64,000 nt of DNA from Kitasatospora sp. NA04385 (lineage in GTDB: Bacteria > Actinomycetota > Actinomycetes > Streptomycetales > Streptomycetaceae): contig NZ_CP054919.1 of NCBI RefSeq assembly GCF_013364235.1, positions 4,793,200 to 4,857,199 of the forward strand, written 5' to 3'. Below the pieces are notes generated by a model. It saw nothing but the letters and a program-made list of their open reading frames with translations. It had not been told where the DNA came from and ran no database searches. The position numbers were made by a program, and so were the translations under genes. This document shows positions 1 to 12,070 of the stretch, in pieces. Positions within the stretch are counted from its first letter, which is position 1, and each line of letters starts with the position of its first letter.

Positions 1-541
1 TGACGGCGGCCAGGCCCTCGGGGGTGGTGCCGGAGACGACCTTCGGGGTGTTCTCCAGCTTCCACACCGGGTTGCCCGGGTCGATCCGCTCGGGGCTGTA
101 GCCGAGGTGGAAGTCGGCCCCGGCCCGCAGCCCGGAGCCCGACTCCAGCAGCGGGGCGAGCAGCTCCTCGGTGGTGCCCGGGTACGTGGTGGACTCCAGC
201 ACCACCGTCGCGCCGGGCTTCAGGTGCCGGCCCAGCAGCTTCGCGGACGCCTCGATGTACGAGAGGTCGGGCACCCCCTCGCGCAGCGGCGTCGGGACGG
301 TGATCACCGCGACGTCGAACCCCGCGACGTCGGCGGGGTCGGCGGAGGGCAGGTACGCCCCGCTGTCGAGCAGCGGGCGCAGCCGCTCCCCGGGGATGTC
401 CTCGACGTACGACTCGCCGACCGCGAGCCGCTTGATCCGGCGCTCGTCCACGTCGTACCCGACGACGCGGTGGCCCACCTCGGCGGCGCGAACCGCGAGC
501 GGGAGTCCGACATAGCCCTGACCTGCGATGACGACGCGCAT
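1..541 (-). CDS. Nucleotide-sugar dehydrogenase (UDP-glucose/UDP-ManNAc dehydrogenase family), 3' end off the window
   Basis: The reverse strand reads from ATG at 541 into the left edge without a stop, giving about 180 N-terminal residues. The Rossmann NAD-binding loop GQGYVGLPLA lies at residues 7-16. Further in come the stretches VITVPTPL and LESTTYPGTT and the YSPERIDPGN segment typical of UDP-glucose, UDP-ManNAc and UDP-GlcNAc 6-dehydrogenases. The family oxidises the C6 hydroxyl of a nucleotide sugar to a uronic acid with two NAD+, for surface polysaccharides or glycosylated metabolites. The catalytic Cys and the C-terminal UDP-binding domain lie outside the window, so the substrate cannot be assigned. 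It is divergent from mfd, with an 810-base gap between them. Confidence 0.85.
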   Translation of the reverse strand, partial: MRVVIAGQGYVGLPLAVRAAEVGHRVVGYDVDERRIKRLAVGESYVEDIPGERLRPLLDSGAYLPSADPADVAGFDVAVITVPTPLREGVPDLSYIEASAKLLGRHLKPGATVVLESTTYPGTTEELLAPLLESGSGLRAGADFHLGYSPERIDPGNPVWKLENTPKVVSGTTPEGLAAV

Positions 542-908
542 GACGAAGAAACCCCCTGGAAATGACCGGTGTCCCCACACCTTCTTCACACGAGGGTACG
601 GAGCGGCGGCCTCCGCGCGGGCGGCTTCGCCCGAATCGATGCCGATGGGCCGACCGCGGCCGACCCGGCCCGACGGCCTCCGGACGGGCGCGTTTTCGGC
701 GGCCCGGGCGCCGGGAACGCGCATCCCCCTCCCGGCGGTGCGGTCGGAGTTTCCCTCGGGGTGCCGTTCCGGTGCGTCCCACGGGTTCGGCGGGCGGCCG
801 TGCTGTCGCCGGTTCGACCGGGCATTTCGCCGGGATTCCCCGAGGCCCCCGGAATCGGCCGCCGGAATTCCGGGAAATCCGTCGGCCGGACACCCGGACG
901 CCGAGATC

Positions 909-938
909 CGCGGCGCCCGCCCGGGAGCGGGCGCCGCG
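909..938. terminator. Perfect 12-bp GC-rich hairpin
   Basis: CGCGGCGCCCGC at 909-920 pairs perfectly with 927-938 around a 6-nt loop. There is no T-run, as is common for Streptomyces terminators. Its position between divergent genes means it terminates neither annotated neighbour directly. Confidence 0.5.
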
Positions 939-1253
939 AGTCCCGGCGTGAGTGGCACGGGCGCCCCCACCCAGGGTCGCCCGGCCTTCGCACTCCCGAC
1001 CCCCATCGAGGTGCGATCGCGCTTCCGCAGCCATCCCCCACGGTTGGATGCGGCCTGCGCTGACATCCATGGTGCGCGGCGACCATGGCCGCACAGTGAC
1101 AGAAATGTGTCGACCGCATGATCTCTGGACGAGCCCGACCGGATACCGGTGAGTCCGGGCGGGGAGGGGCCCAAAGGGGCGGGGAGCACCCGGGGCGGGG
1201 GCGGCCGCGGGCCGTTGTGAGCGCCGCACCGCGTGCGCGGCGGCGGTGCGGCG

Positions 1254-1259
1254 TAGGCT
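1254..1259 (+). promoter_or_regulatory. TAGGCT -10 element upstream of mfd
   Basis: TAGGCT matches the TANNNT -10 box of the principal sigma factor. The 5' leader to the mfd start would be about 85 nt. No clear TTGACA-like -35 box is visible. Confidence 0.4.
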
Positions 1260-1351
1260 GGACACCCCCCGGGGCGCACCGCGTTCCGGGCTGTCGCGCT
1301 GCCCGGCCGCCTCCTGCGCCGGGCCACTCCCCGTCGTGGAGAAACTGACGT

Positions 1352-4984
<3,633 letters not shown>

Positions 4985-5009
4985 CGGGCACGGCCGCGCA
5001 CCCGTCAGC

Positions 5010-5071
5010 GGGGGCGCCGGAGGGCGGCAGGCGGGCGCCCCCCGGCGCCCCGTCCGCGTTCCGGCGCCCCC
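5010..5071. terminator. Bidirectional hairpin between mfd and the DUF4352 lipoprotein
   Basis: GGGGGCGCCGGA at 5010-5021 pairs with its exact complement at 5060-5071. An alternative partner lies at 5042-5051. The position between convergent genes fits shared termination. Confidence 0.45.
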
Positions 5072-5083
5072 CGGCGGCCCGGG

Positions 5084-5704
5084 TCACGCCAGCTTCCACT
5101 GGCCCGACTGCTCGGCGAAGCCGCTGTTCAGGGCGTACTGGACCTTGTCGGGCTTGGCGTCGGCCGGGATCTCGAAGGTGACGAAGCCGAGGCTGCTGTC
5201 CCCGGGGGCGATGTTCACCGAGCCGGGGAACTCCGGGCCGGCCTTGGTCTCCGCGAAGGTCGAGGTGAAGCTCTGGCCCTGGGCGTCGATCAGCTTGGCA
5301 CCGGTCGCCGGGGTGTCCGTGTAGGCGGCGGAGCCGGTCGCCTTGATCCGGAACTGGACCGAGACGTAGCGCTTGCCCTCGGCGGGCTGGAGGTACTCGT
5401 TCGAGCTCTCCGCCGGGTCCACCACCTTCACCAGGGTGACGTCCGCGGTGTCCTTCTTCTCCAGGCCGGTCAGCGCGATGGTGTCGCCGACCTTCGCCAC
5501 CGCCGGGGCCCCGGCGCCGCCCGACTCCGGCGCGGCGGCCGGGGCGGACGCCTCGCCGCCGGTCGCGGCGGGTGCGGCGGCGCTGCTCTTGGGCGCGGTG
5601 GCGACGCTGCTGTCGGTCGGGCCGCAGGCGGTGGCCGCGGCGGCGAGCAGGGCGGTGCCGAGCAGGACGGCGGCGGTGCGACGGGTGCGGATGCGGACGG
5701 ACAT
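5084..5704 (-). CDS. Secreted DUF4352-type lipoprotein
   Basis: This is a 206-residue predicted lipoprotein. The N-terminus has a basic start, a hydrophobic core and a lipobox ending at Cys27 (ATAC). A low-complexity Ala/Ser/Pro/Gly linker follows to about residue 75, then a beta-rich domain (KVGDTIALTGLEKKDTADVTLVKVVD, written here only as a landmark beginning KVGDTIALTG) of the DUF4352 or telokin-like type. Such proteins are surface-anchored with no known enzymatic function, and no catalytic residues are apparent. It is divergent from the methylase-like gene and shares a 180-base promoter region with it. The start ATG is followed by SVRIRTRR, a typical signal n-region. Confidence 0.8.
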   Translation of the reverse strand: MSVRIRTRRTAAVLLGTALLAAAATACGPTDSSVATAPKSSAAAPAATGGEASAPAAAPESGGAGAPAVAKVGDTIALTGLEKKDTADVTLVKVVDPAESSNEYLQPAEGKRYVSVQFRIKATGSAAYTDTPATGAKLIDAQGQSFTSTFAETKAGPEFPGSVNIAPGDSSLGFVTFEIPADAKPDKVQYALNSGFAEQSGQWKLA

Positions 5705-5808
5705 GGCGGTTCCCCCCAGGGAGGTCTGCGGCGGCCGGCGGTTCCGGCGACGGCCCTACTGAACCACTCTGCTGTGAACAGTGTCAATTGCGATTCACCA
5801 AACCTCTC

Positions 5809-5824
5809 CGTTCACCTGTGAACG
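5809..5824. promoter_or_regulatory. Inverted repeat CGTTCAC-CT-GTGAACG, candidate operator
   Basis: A perfect 7-bp inverted repeat with a 2-bp spacer lies in the divergent promoter region. A further GTGAAC half-site is at 5776-5781. A TATGCT -10-like box follows at about 5846. It could control the methylase-like gene, the lipoprotein gene, or both. Confidence 0.4.
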
Positions 5825-5886
5825 ATTCGGAGGAGTGGAGTTGCTATGCTGCGTGGCCACGCCCGCCGCCGCGAAGGAGACCGCAG

Positions 5887-7976
5887 ATGCCGGACCGCCC
5901 CGAGGTCACGGCCGCCGAGATCGCCCGGCTGGCCGGCGTCGGCCGGGCCGCGGTCTCCAACTGGCGCCGCCGCCACCCGGACTTCCCGAAACCCGCCGGC
6001 GGCACCGAGACCAGCCCCGCCTTCCGCCTCGACCAGGTCGAGCAGTGGCTCCGCGCCCAGGGCAAACTCGCCGAACTCCCGCTGCTGGAACGGGTCTGGC
6101 GCCAGCTGGAGACACTCCGCGACCCCGCCGGACCGGCCGCCGCCCCCCTGGTCACGGCCGGCGCCGTCCTGCTGCTGCTGCACCGCGACCCGGCCGCCCG
6201 CGCCGACCTCGACCGGCAGCCCGACACCCGGCTCGCCACCGCCCTCCCCAAGGCCCTGCGCCGCACCGCCGCCGCCACCCTCGGCCCGGACGCCCCCGCC
6301 GCCCTCGACCTGCCGCTGATCGCCGGGGCCACCCACCTCGACCTGGCCCGCCTGCTGGCCCGCCTCACCGCCGACACCGCCCCCGCCGACGCGTACGGGC
6401 AACTGCTCACCCGGTACGCCGAGGCCAACCCCCGGGTCCAGCCGCCGCTCCCGGCCGACACCGCCGCCCTGCTCACCGCCCTCGCCCTGTCCGGCCCCGA
6501 CGACGCCCCGGGCCCGGACGCCGCCCGCACGCTGCTCGACCCGGCCTGCGGCACCGGCGGCACCCTGCTGGCCGCCCCCGGCACCGAACGCCTCGGCCAG
6601 GAGGGCGACCCCGCGCTGGCCGGCGTCGCCCTGCTCCGCCTCGCCCTGGCCGCCCCGCCGACGCGCCGGGACCGCTCCCGCTGGACGTCCGCGCCGGCGA
6701 CGCGCTGCGCGCCGACGCCTTCCCCGGCCGCACCGCCGACGCGGTGGTCTGCCGCCCGCCCTACAACGAGCGCGACTGGGGCCACGACCAGCTCCAGTAC
6801 GACTCGCGCTGGCCCGGCCGGCTCGTCCCGCCGCGCGGCGAGTCCGAACTCGCCTGGGTGCTGCACTGCCTGGCGCACACCCGCCCCGGCGGCACCGCCG
6901 TCCTGCTGCTCCCGCCGACCGTCGCCTCCCGCCGGGCCGGCCGCCGGGTGCGGGCCGAACTCGTCCGCTCCGGCGCCCTGCGCGCCGTGGCCGCGCTGCC
7001 CGCCGGCACCGCCCCGCCGTACGGGGTGCCGCTGCACGTGTGGGTGCTGCGCGGACCGGAACCCGGCGACGGGTTCCGGCACGTCCTGCTGCTGGACGCC
7101 GCCGCCGACGGCGGCCCCGACCGGGCCGCGCCGACCGACGCCGTGCGGGCCGCCTGGCAGGAGTTCGACACCGCCGCCCGCACCGGCGCCCCGCTGCCCG
7201 CCGACCGCCCCGGTCGCTCCCGCGCCGTCCCCGCGATCGACCTGCTGGACGACGAGACCGACCTCACCCCGGCCCGCCACCTGCCCGCCGCCCCCGCCGG
7301 GGCCGCCCCCGACCTGCTCGCCGGACTGCGCGAGCGGCTCACCGCCGAACTCGCCCGGCTGGCCGACCTGGACACCGCGCTGCCCGCCGTCACCACCGCC
7401 GCCGACGCCCCGCCGCCGCAGGTCAGCATCGGCGAACTCGCCCGCGCCGGCGCCCTGGAGGTGCACTCCTCCGGCCAGGGCGCCCCCGCCCGGCCCGGCG
7501 GCCGCACCCCGCTGCTCACCGACCAGGACCTCCAGGCCGCCGTCCCGCCGAGCGCCGCCACCGACGCCGGGGACGTCCTGACGGTCCGTCACGGGGACGT
7601 GCTGGTCCCGGCCCTGGGCGACGAGGGCGCCCGCGCCGTGCACCCCGGCAGCCCCTACGCCGGGGCCGCCCTCGGCCCCCGGCTGCACCTGCTGCGGCCC
7701 GACCCCGAGCTGCTCGACCCCGACTTCCTGGCCGGCCAGCTGCGCGCCACCGGCGCCGGACGGCGGGCCAGCAGCTACGCGTCCACCACCAGCCGGCTGG
7801 ACATCCGCCGGGTCGAGCTGCCGCGCGTCCCGATCGAACGGCAGCGCCGCCTCGGCGCCGCGTTCCGCCGGATCGCCGCCTACGAGAGCGCCCTCGCCGC
7901 CGCCACCGCCGAGGCCCGCACCCTGACCAGGGCGCTCACCGACACGCTCGCCGCCGGGGCCACCGAACCGGCCTGA
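5887..7976 (+). pseudogene. N6-adenine DNA methylase-like gene (HsdM/HsdS-like fusion) broken by a -1 frameshift
   Basis: Translation from ATG 5887 (RBS GAAGGAGA) begins with a DNA-binding helix-turn-helix (ITAAEIARLAGV-like, about residues 6-45). It then passes through an N6-methylase core containing the SAM motif DPACGTGG near residue 218. The frame is lost at about 6655-6662. The same protein continues in the -1 frame (DAPGPLPLDVRAGDALR...) to a stop at 7976, as if one base had been deleted in a C-rich run. The second part has the motif IV position as RPPYN instead of the usual N/D-PP-Y/F, then a C-terminal region resembling a type I specificity domain (LTVRHGDVLVPALG, a terminal recognition-like helix). 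The full length would be about 696 residues. With the shift and the altered catalytic tetrad, methylation activity is doubtful. A sequencing error is the main alternative explanation for the frameshift. Confidence 0.75.
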
Positions 7977-8076
7977 CGGCGCGTCGGCCCGCAACGGGAC
8001 GGCAACGGGCTCCCGGCCGGTCGGTCCGGGCCGGTACCGTGTGCGCAGCACGTACCGCCGCCGCCGAGGAGCCACC

Positions 8077-8682
8077 ATGCCCGCCCGCGCCGTCCCGTAC
8101 CGGAAAGGGCTGACGGCGCTGCTCGCCCTGATACCGGTGCTGACCCTCGGACTGCTCGGCATGGTGCCGTCGATGGTGCTGGCCGTCGACCGGCGCCGGA
8201 CGGCGGACAAGGTCGGCGCGGCGGTGTTCGGCCTGATGCAGGTCGCGCTGTTCATCTCGCTCGGGCTGACCCCGAACGGCGAGCCGATCGACAACCTGAC
8301 CGCCGGGCTGCTCCTGCTGCCGCTCTTCCTCGCCACCCCCGTGCACTTCCTGCTGATGAACCGGCGCGAGCAGTGGCCCGCCACCGCCCCGGCCCGCTAC
8401 CCCCAGCCGTACGGGTACGCCTACCCGCAGCCCGGATATCCGCAGGCCGGGTACCCGACCGCCGGGTACCCGCAGCCCGCCCACCCCGCCGGGCCGTACC
8501 CGGCCGTGCAGCCCCAGCTGCCCGTGCAGCCCCACCCGGCCGCCGCGCCCACCGTGCCCGCGATGCCCGCGGCCCACGCCGCGCCCGCGGCCCACGTCGC
8601 GCCCGCGGCCCCGACCGGGGCCGCCGAACTGCGCGAACTCGGCGAACTGCTGCGCCGGCAGGCCGGGGACGGGCCGCAGTGA
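8077..8682 (+). CDS. Membrane protein with Pro/Tyr/Gly-rich C-terminal tail
   Basis: This 201-residue protein of unrecognised family has three likely transmembrane segments (about residues 10-32, 43-60 and 68-90). A cytoplasmic-looking tail follows, with repeated PQPGYPQAGYPTAGYP-type motifs and Ala/Pro runs such as AAHAAPAAH. The start ATG follows GAGGA by 6 bases. The stop codon overlaps the GTG of the following kinase (GTGA), so the two genes are translationally coupled. The protein may be a partner or substrate of that kinase; this is inferred from context only. Confidence 0.7.
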   Translation: MPARAVPYRKGLTALLALIPVLTLGLLGMVPSMVLAVDRRRTADKVGAAVFGLMQVALFISLGLTPNGEPIDNLTAGLLLLPLFLATPVHFLLMNRREQWPATAPARYPQPYGYAYPQPGYPQAGYPTAGYPQPAHPAGPYPAVQPQLPVQPHPAAAPTVPAMPAAHAAPAAHVAPAAPTGAAELRELGELLRRQAGDGPQ

Positions 8683-10253
8683 GCCGGGTCGTCGGCGAGC
8701 GCTACCTGCTCGACGAGAAGATCGGGCACGGCGGGATGGGCCAGGTCTGGTCCGCCCACGACCAGCGGCTGGAGCGGCAGGTCGCGGTGAAGCTGCTGCG
8801 CACCGACGCGCTGCCCCGCCCCGCCGGGCGCGGCGACAGCCAGGCCGACCTGCTGCGCCGGCGCTTCCTGCGCGAGTGCCGGATCGGCGCCGGGCTCGAC
8901 CACCCCGGGCTGGTCACCGTCTACGACGCGGGCACCGACGGCGAGGAGCTGTACCTGGTGATGCAGCGCGTCCCCGGCCTCAGCCTGGCCGACCTGGTCG
9001 CCGAGGAGGGCCCGCTGCCCGTCGACCGGGCCGCCGCCGTCGCCGGACAGCTGTGCGCCGCGCTCGCCGCCGTGCACGGCGCCCAGGTGGTCCACCGGGA
9101 CCTCAAGCCGAGCAACGTGATGATCCGCCCGGACGGCCGGGCGATCCTGCTCGACCTCGGCATCGCCACCGCCCTCGACCCCGGTGCCACCCGGCTCACC
9201 CTCACCGGCAGCCCGATCGGCAGCCCCGCCTACATGGCCCCCGAACAGGCCATGGCCGCCCGGGCCGACGGCCGCAGCGACCTGTACGCGCTCGGCTGCA
9301 TGCTGCACGAGATGCTCGCCGGCGAACCGCCCTTCCCCGCCCCCACCGCGCTCGCCGTGCTGCGCCGCCAGGTCGACGACCCGCCCGTCCCGCTGCGCCG
9401 GCTGCGCGCCGAGGTGCCCGCCGCCCTGGAGTCGCTCGTCCTGCGGCTGCTGGCCAAGCGCCCCGAGGAGCGGCCCGCCGACGCCGTCGAGGTGCACGCC
9501 GTGCTGCTGCCGATGCTGCCCGCCGCCACCGGCCGGGTCCGCACCCGGCTGCCCGCCGTCCCCGACCCCGGCGACCCCTACCGCTACCCCCACCACCCGC
9601 AGCCCACCGCCGCCCCCGTCCTCGCGGCGTTCCAAACCCCGCCCGCCGTGCCGCCGACCCCCGCCCCGGCCGTCGCACCCCCGGCCGCGCCCGGCACCGA
9701 GACGCTCGGCGCGGCCTGCGCCCGGCTCTCCGACCTGGTCGAGTCCGGACGCCACACCGAGGTGCTCGACCTGTCCGCCCGGCTGCTGCCCCGGGCCGCC
9801 GCCGAACAGGGCGAGGACGCGCCGCTGGTGCGCACCGTGCGCGCGATCCGGGCCCGTACCCTGCTCGCCGAACAGCGCTGGGCCGAGGCCCTGCCCGAAC
9901 TGCGCCGACTCGCCGCCGGGGCCGCGCCCCACGACCCCGCCGCGCTCGACCACCGCCGGCACGCCGCCCGCTGCCTCGACCACCTCGGCCTGGCCGCCGA
10001 GGCGCTCGCCGAGTACCGTGCCGTCCTCGCCGCCCTCCCGCCCGGCTCCCCGCACGCCGTCGAGGTCCGCGAACGCACCGGCCTGCTGCTCGCCGCCACC
10101 GGCCGGCCCGAGGAGGGCTGGCACGCCCTGCTCGAACTCCTCCTGGAGACCGAGCGCCGGTACGGCCCGCACCACCCCGACGTCCGCCGGCTGCGCTCCC
10201 ACCTCGAACGGCTCGGCCGCCATCGCACCACCACCAACCCCTACGCGACGTAG
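8679..10253 (+). CDS. Hanks-type Ser/Thr protein kinase with C-terminal TPR-like region
   Basis: This is a 524-residue kinase, with GTG chosen because it overlaps the upstream stop and opens directly onto VVGERYLLDEKIG. Kinase motifs in order: GHGGMGQV glycine loop (about residues 16-23), invariant Lys in VAVKLL (about 39), catalytic HRDLKPSN (about 140), DLG in place of DFG (about 160), SPAYMAPEQ activation/P+1 segment (about 186). After residue 300 comes a Pro-rich linker (HHPQPTAAP, PPAVPPTPAP). An alpha-helical repeat region with ESGRHTEVLDLSARLLPRA follows, resembling tetratricopeptides. There is no transmembrane segment or PASTA domain, so it is probably soluble. Such actinobacterial kinases with C-terminal TPRs usually serve signalling modules; the substrate is unknown. 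Confidence 0.93.
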   Translation: MSRVVGERYLLDEKIGHGGMGQVWSAHDQRLERQVAVKLLRTDALPRPAGRGDSQADLLRRRFLRECRIGAGLDHPGLVTVYDAGTDGEELYLVMQRVPGLSLADLVAEEGPLPVDRAAAVAGQLCAALAAVHGAQVVHRDLKPSNVMIRPDGRAILLDLGIATALDPGATRLTLTGSPIGSPAYMAPEQAMAARADGRSDLYALGCMLHEMLAGEPPFPAPTALAVLRRQVDDPPVPLRRLRAEVPAALESLVLRLLAKRPEERPADAVEVHAVLLPMLPAATGRVRTRLPAVPDPGDPYRYPHHPQPTAAPVLAAFQTPPAVPPTPAPAVAPPAAPGTETLGAACARLSDLVESGRHTEVLDLSARLLPRAAAEQGEDAPLVRTVRAIRARTLLAEQRWAEALPELRRLAAGAAPHDPAALDHRRHAARCLDHLGLAAEALAEYRAVLAALPPGSPHAVEVRERTGLLLAATGRPEEGWHALLELLLETERRYGPHHPDVRRLRSHLERLGRHRTTTNPYAT

Positions 10254-10368
10254 CGCCGCGCCGGACGGCGGCGGGGGTCTGGCCCTCGGGGTCGGCGGTC
10301 AATAGTGTTCGTCCCAGCCACGTACGCAGAGCACCACCGGACCGCGCTCCACCGCCCAGGAGGCCCCA

Positions 10369-10995
10369 GTGATCCGCACCAGCTCCGCCCGCCGACTGCG
10401 CGCCGCACTCGGCACCGCGGTCGCCGCCGCCGCGCTCGCCGCCTGCGGCGGCGCCCCGGCCCACCAGGGGGCGGCCGCCGTGGTCGGCAGCGACCGGATC
10501 AGCATCGCCCAGGTCGAGGCCCGGGTCGCCGCCGTCCGGGACGGCGCCGCGCAGGCGGGCGCCGCCGCCGAGGAGCAGCCGGGCCTGGCCCGGCACGCCG
10601 TCTCCGACCTGATCCTCGGCAAGGTCGTCGCCCGCGCCCTGGCGGACCACCGGATCACCGTCAGCCAGTCCGAGGTCGACCAGGCCAGGTCCGCGGACGC
10701 GCGCACGGTCGGCAGCGACACCAAGCTCGCCGAACTGCTGCGCGCCAAGCAGGGCGTCCCGTCCGGCGACGTCGACGGCTTCTACCGCCAGCAGATCGGC
10801 CTGGTGAAGCTGGCCGCCGGCCAGGACCCGAACAGCCCCGCCGGTGACGCCGCCATCCGCAAGGCCCTGGTCGACGCGGGCACCGCCCTGCACATCGAGG
10901 TCAACCCGCGCTACGGCAGCTGGGACACCGCCCGGATCAGCCTCACCGGCAGCACCGAGAACTGGCTCCCGGCGGCGAGCACCCAGGCCCTGTGA
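10369..10995 (+). CDS. SurA N-terminal-domain lipoprotein (PrsA/SurA-like chaperone)
   Basis: This is a 208-residue lipoprotein. GTG at 10369 follows CAGGAGG by 5 bases. The lipobox ends at Cys26 (LAAC). The mature part resembles the SurA N-terminal helical domain (VVGSDRISIAQVEARVAAVRD, landmark IAQVEARV), but no parvulin isomerase domain follows. It is expected to act as an extracytoplasmic folding factor anchored to the membrane. In Streptomyces chromosomes such a gene typically sits directly upstream of mazG; here about 5 kb of accessory genes separate them. Confidence 0.82.
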   Translation: MIRTSSARRLRAALGTAVAAAALAACGGAPAHQGAAAVVGSDRISIAQVEARVAAVRDGAAQAGAAAEEQPGLARHAVSDLILGKVVARALADHRITVSQSEVDQARSADARTVGSDTKLAELLRAKQGVPSGDVDGFYRQQIGLVKLAAGQDPNSPAGDAAIRKALVDAGTALHIEVNPRYGSWDTARISLTGSTENWLPAASTQAL

Positions 10996-11158
10996 CCGCG
11001 GCCCGCTAGCCCTGCGCGGGCTCCGGGCCGTCCCCGGGCGCTCCTCGGCCGGACGAGTGAGCGCCCGTGCGCGTCGGACGTGTCCGCCGGACGAAGGGCG
11101 ACGGGCCGGTGAGGCTGGGTTCCCTGCCCAGCCCGCCGCACCGGTTGCGAGGTCGTCC

Positions 11159-11671
11159 GTGGTCCAGCGCCGTCCACCCCTGCCGAGGAGGCTGCGCGCC
11201 CTGTGCGCGGTGCTGCCCGCCGCCGGACTGCTCGTCCCGCTCGCCGCGGCCCCCGCCGTGCCCGCGACCCTGCGCGGGGCGGGCGTCCAGCGGCCGAGCG
11301 GGCCGGACCCGGCGGTGCCCGGCCACCTGACGACGGCCGCAGGTTCGGAATCGGCCTGCGACCCGGGCGGCGGCCCGCCCTGCACCGGCGCCGAGGGCGG
11401 CGGCGACGACCGCACCGCGTACGGGCCGAGCGCCCCGAACGCGTCCGGCGACGCCGTCTCCTACCGGGTCACCGTCCCCCCGCCGCCACCGTCCGCGAGC
11501 CCCGCGCCGGACCTGAGCGGCACCCCGCAGCCGGTGCCCGGTTCCGGCGCTGGCGGTCGGCTCCCCGAGACCGGGAGCGCCGGGGCCCTCCCGCTGATCG
11601 GCCTGGCCGCCCTCGGCTGCCTCCTGGCCGGTCTGATGGCCCTGGCGACCAGGACCCGCCGCCGCCGCTGA
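11159..11671 (+). CDS. LPXTG-type cell-wall-anchored secreted protein
   Basis: This 170-residue protein has a signal peptide (VVQRRPPLPRRLRALCAVLP..., hydrophobic to about residue 35), a low-complexity Pro/Gly/Ser-rich body with a Cys pair (CDPGGGPPC), and a classical C-terminal sorting signal: LPETG at about 135-139, a hydrophobic stretch and a basic tail RTRRRR. It should be attached to peptidoglycan by a sortase. The GTG at 11159 is chosen because it begins the signal peptide and is preceded by GAGG. An in-frame GTG about 100 bases upstream would add an unlikely charged extension. No enzymatic domain is visible. Confidence 0.8.
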   Translation: MVQRRPPLPRRLRALCAVLPAAGLLVPLAAAPAVPATLRGAGVQRPSGPDPAVPGHLTTAAGSESACDPGGGPPCTGAEGGGDDRTAYGPSAPNASGDAVSYRVTVPPPPPSASPAPDLSGTPQPVPGSGAGGRLPETGSAGALPLIGLAALGCLLAGLMALATRTRRRR

Positions 11672-11700
11672 CCCGGATCGGATCCGGGCCGAGACCGAAC

Positions 11701-11742
11701 CGGGCGGGCGGGCGCGACCGTCCGGCCGCGCCCGCCCGCCCG
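11701..11742. terminator. Bidirectional terminator, perfect 16-bp stem
   Basis: CGGGCGGGCGGGCGCG at 11701-11716 pairs exactly with 11727-11742 around a 10-nt loop. It sits between convergent genes and marks the left edge of the peptide island. Confidence 0.7.
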
Positions 11743-11762
11743 TCACCACCGGCCCCGCCCGC

Positions 11763-12014
11763 TCAGCTCGCCCGGGCCGCCGGGGCGGGGTGCCGGGCGG
11801 CGTGCGCCAGGAGCGCCAGTTGGATCCGGTTGGTGGCGCCGGTCTTGGCCCGGATCCGGCGCAGGTAGGTGTCGACCGTGTGCGGGCTGAGCTGCAGGCG
11901 GCGGGCGATCGCCGCGTAGGTGGCGCCGTGGGTGAGCAGCTCCAGCACCTGGTGCTCGCGTCGGCTGAGGCCCTCGGTCGGGTCCGGGGCGGGGCGGGGC
12001 GGAACGGCCGGCAT
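11763..12014 (-). CDS. Stand-alone LuxR-type helix-turn-helix protein
   Basis: This 83-residue protein is essentially only a GerE/LuxR DNA-binding domain: LSRREHQVLELL, then ATYAAIARRLQLSPHTVDTYLRRIRAK with the recognition helix HTVDTYLRRI, then TNRIQLALLAHA. No receiver or ligand-binding domain is present, so it may be controlled by abundance or work with the larger LuxR protein nearby. ATG at 12014 is preferred over 12029 because AAGGGA lies 7 bases upstream. It lies downstream of, and on the same strand as, the small secreted peptide, suggesting cotranscription. Confidence 0.82.
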   Translation of the reverse strand: MPAVPPRPAPDPTEGLSRREHQVLELLTHGATYAAIARRLQLSPHTVDTYLRRIRAKTGATNRIQLALLAHAARHPAPAARAS

Positions 12015-12070
12015 CTGCGGTCCCTTCATCGGTGCGGGCGGAGAGGGGGGGAAGCGAGGAGGAGGGCGGC

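Larger units (their letters stand above)
542..1351. other. Long divergent intergenic region without a convincing gene
   Basis: Between the leftward dehydrogenase and rightward mfd there is no reading frame with a good ribosome-binding site. It contains a strong hairpin at 909-938, two weaker hairpins with C-rich loops (990-1014 and 1025-1053), a CCATGGT inverted repeat (1067-1073 with 1082-1088), and a TAGGCT box upstream of mfd. An unannotated small transcript is possible. Confidence 0.5.

Noticed and set aside
985-1055. 6C-type RNA motif
   Set aside because: Two hairpins have five-C loops, but the six-C rule and spacing are not met and no downstream terminator follows on that strand.
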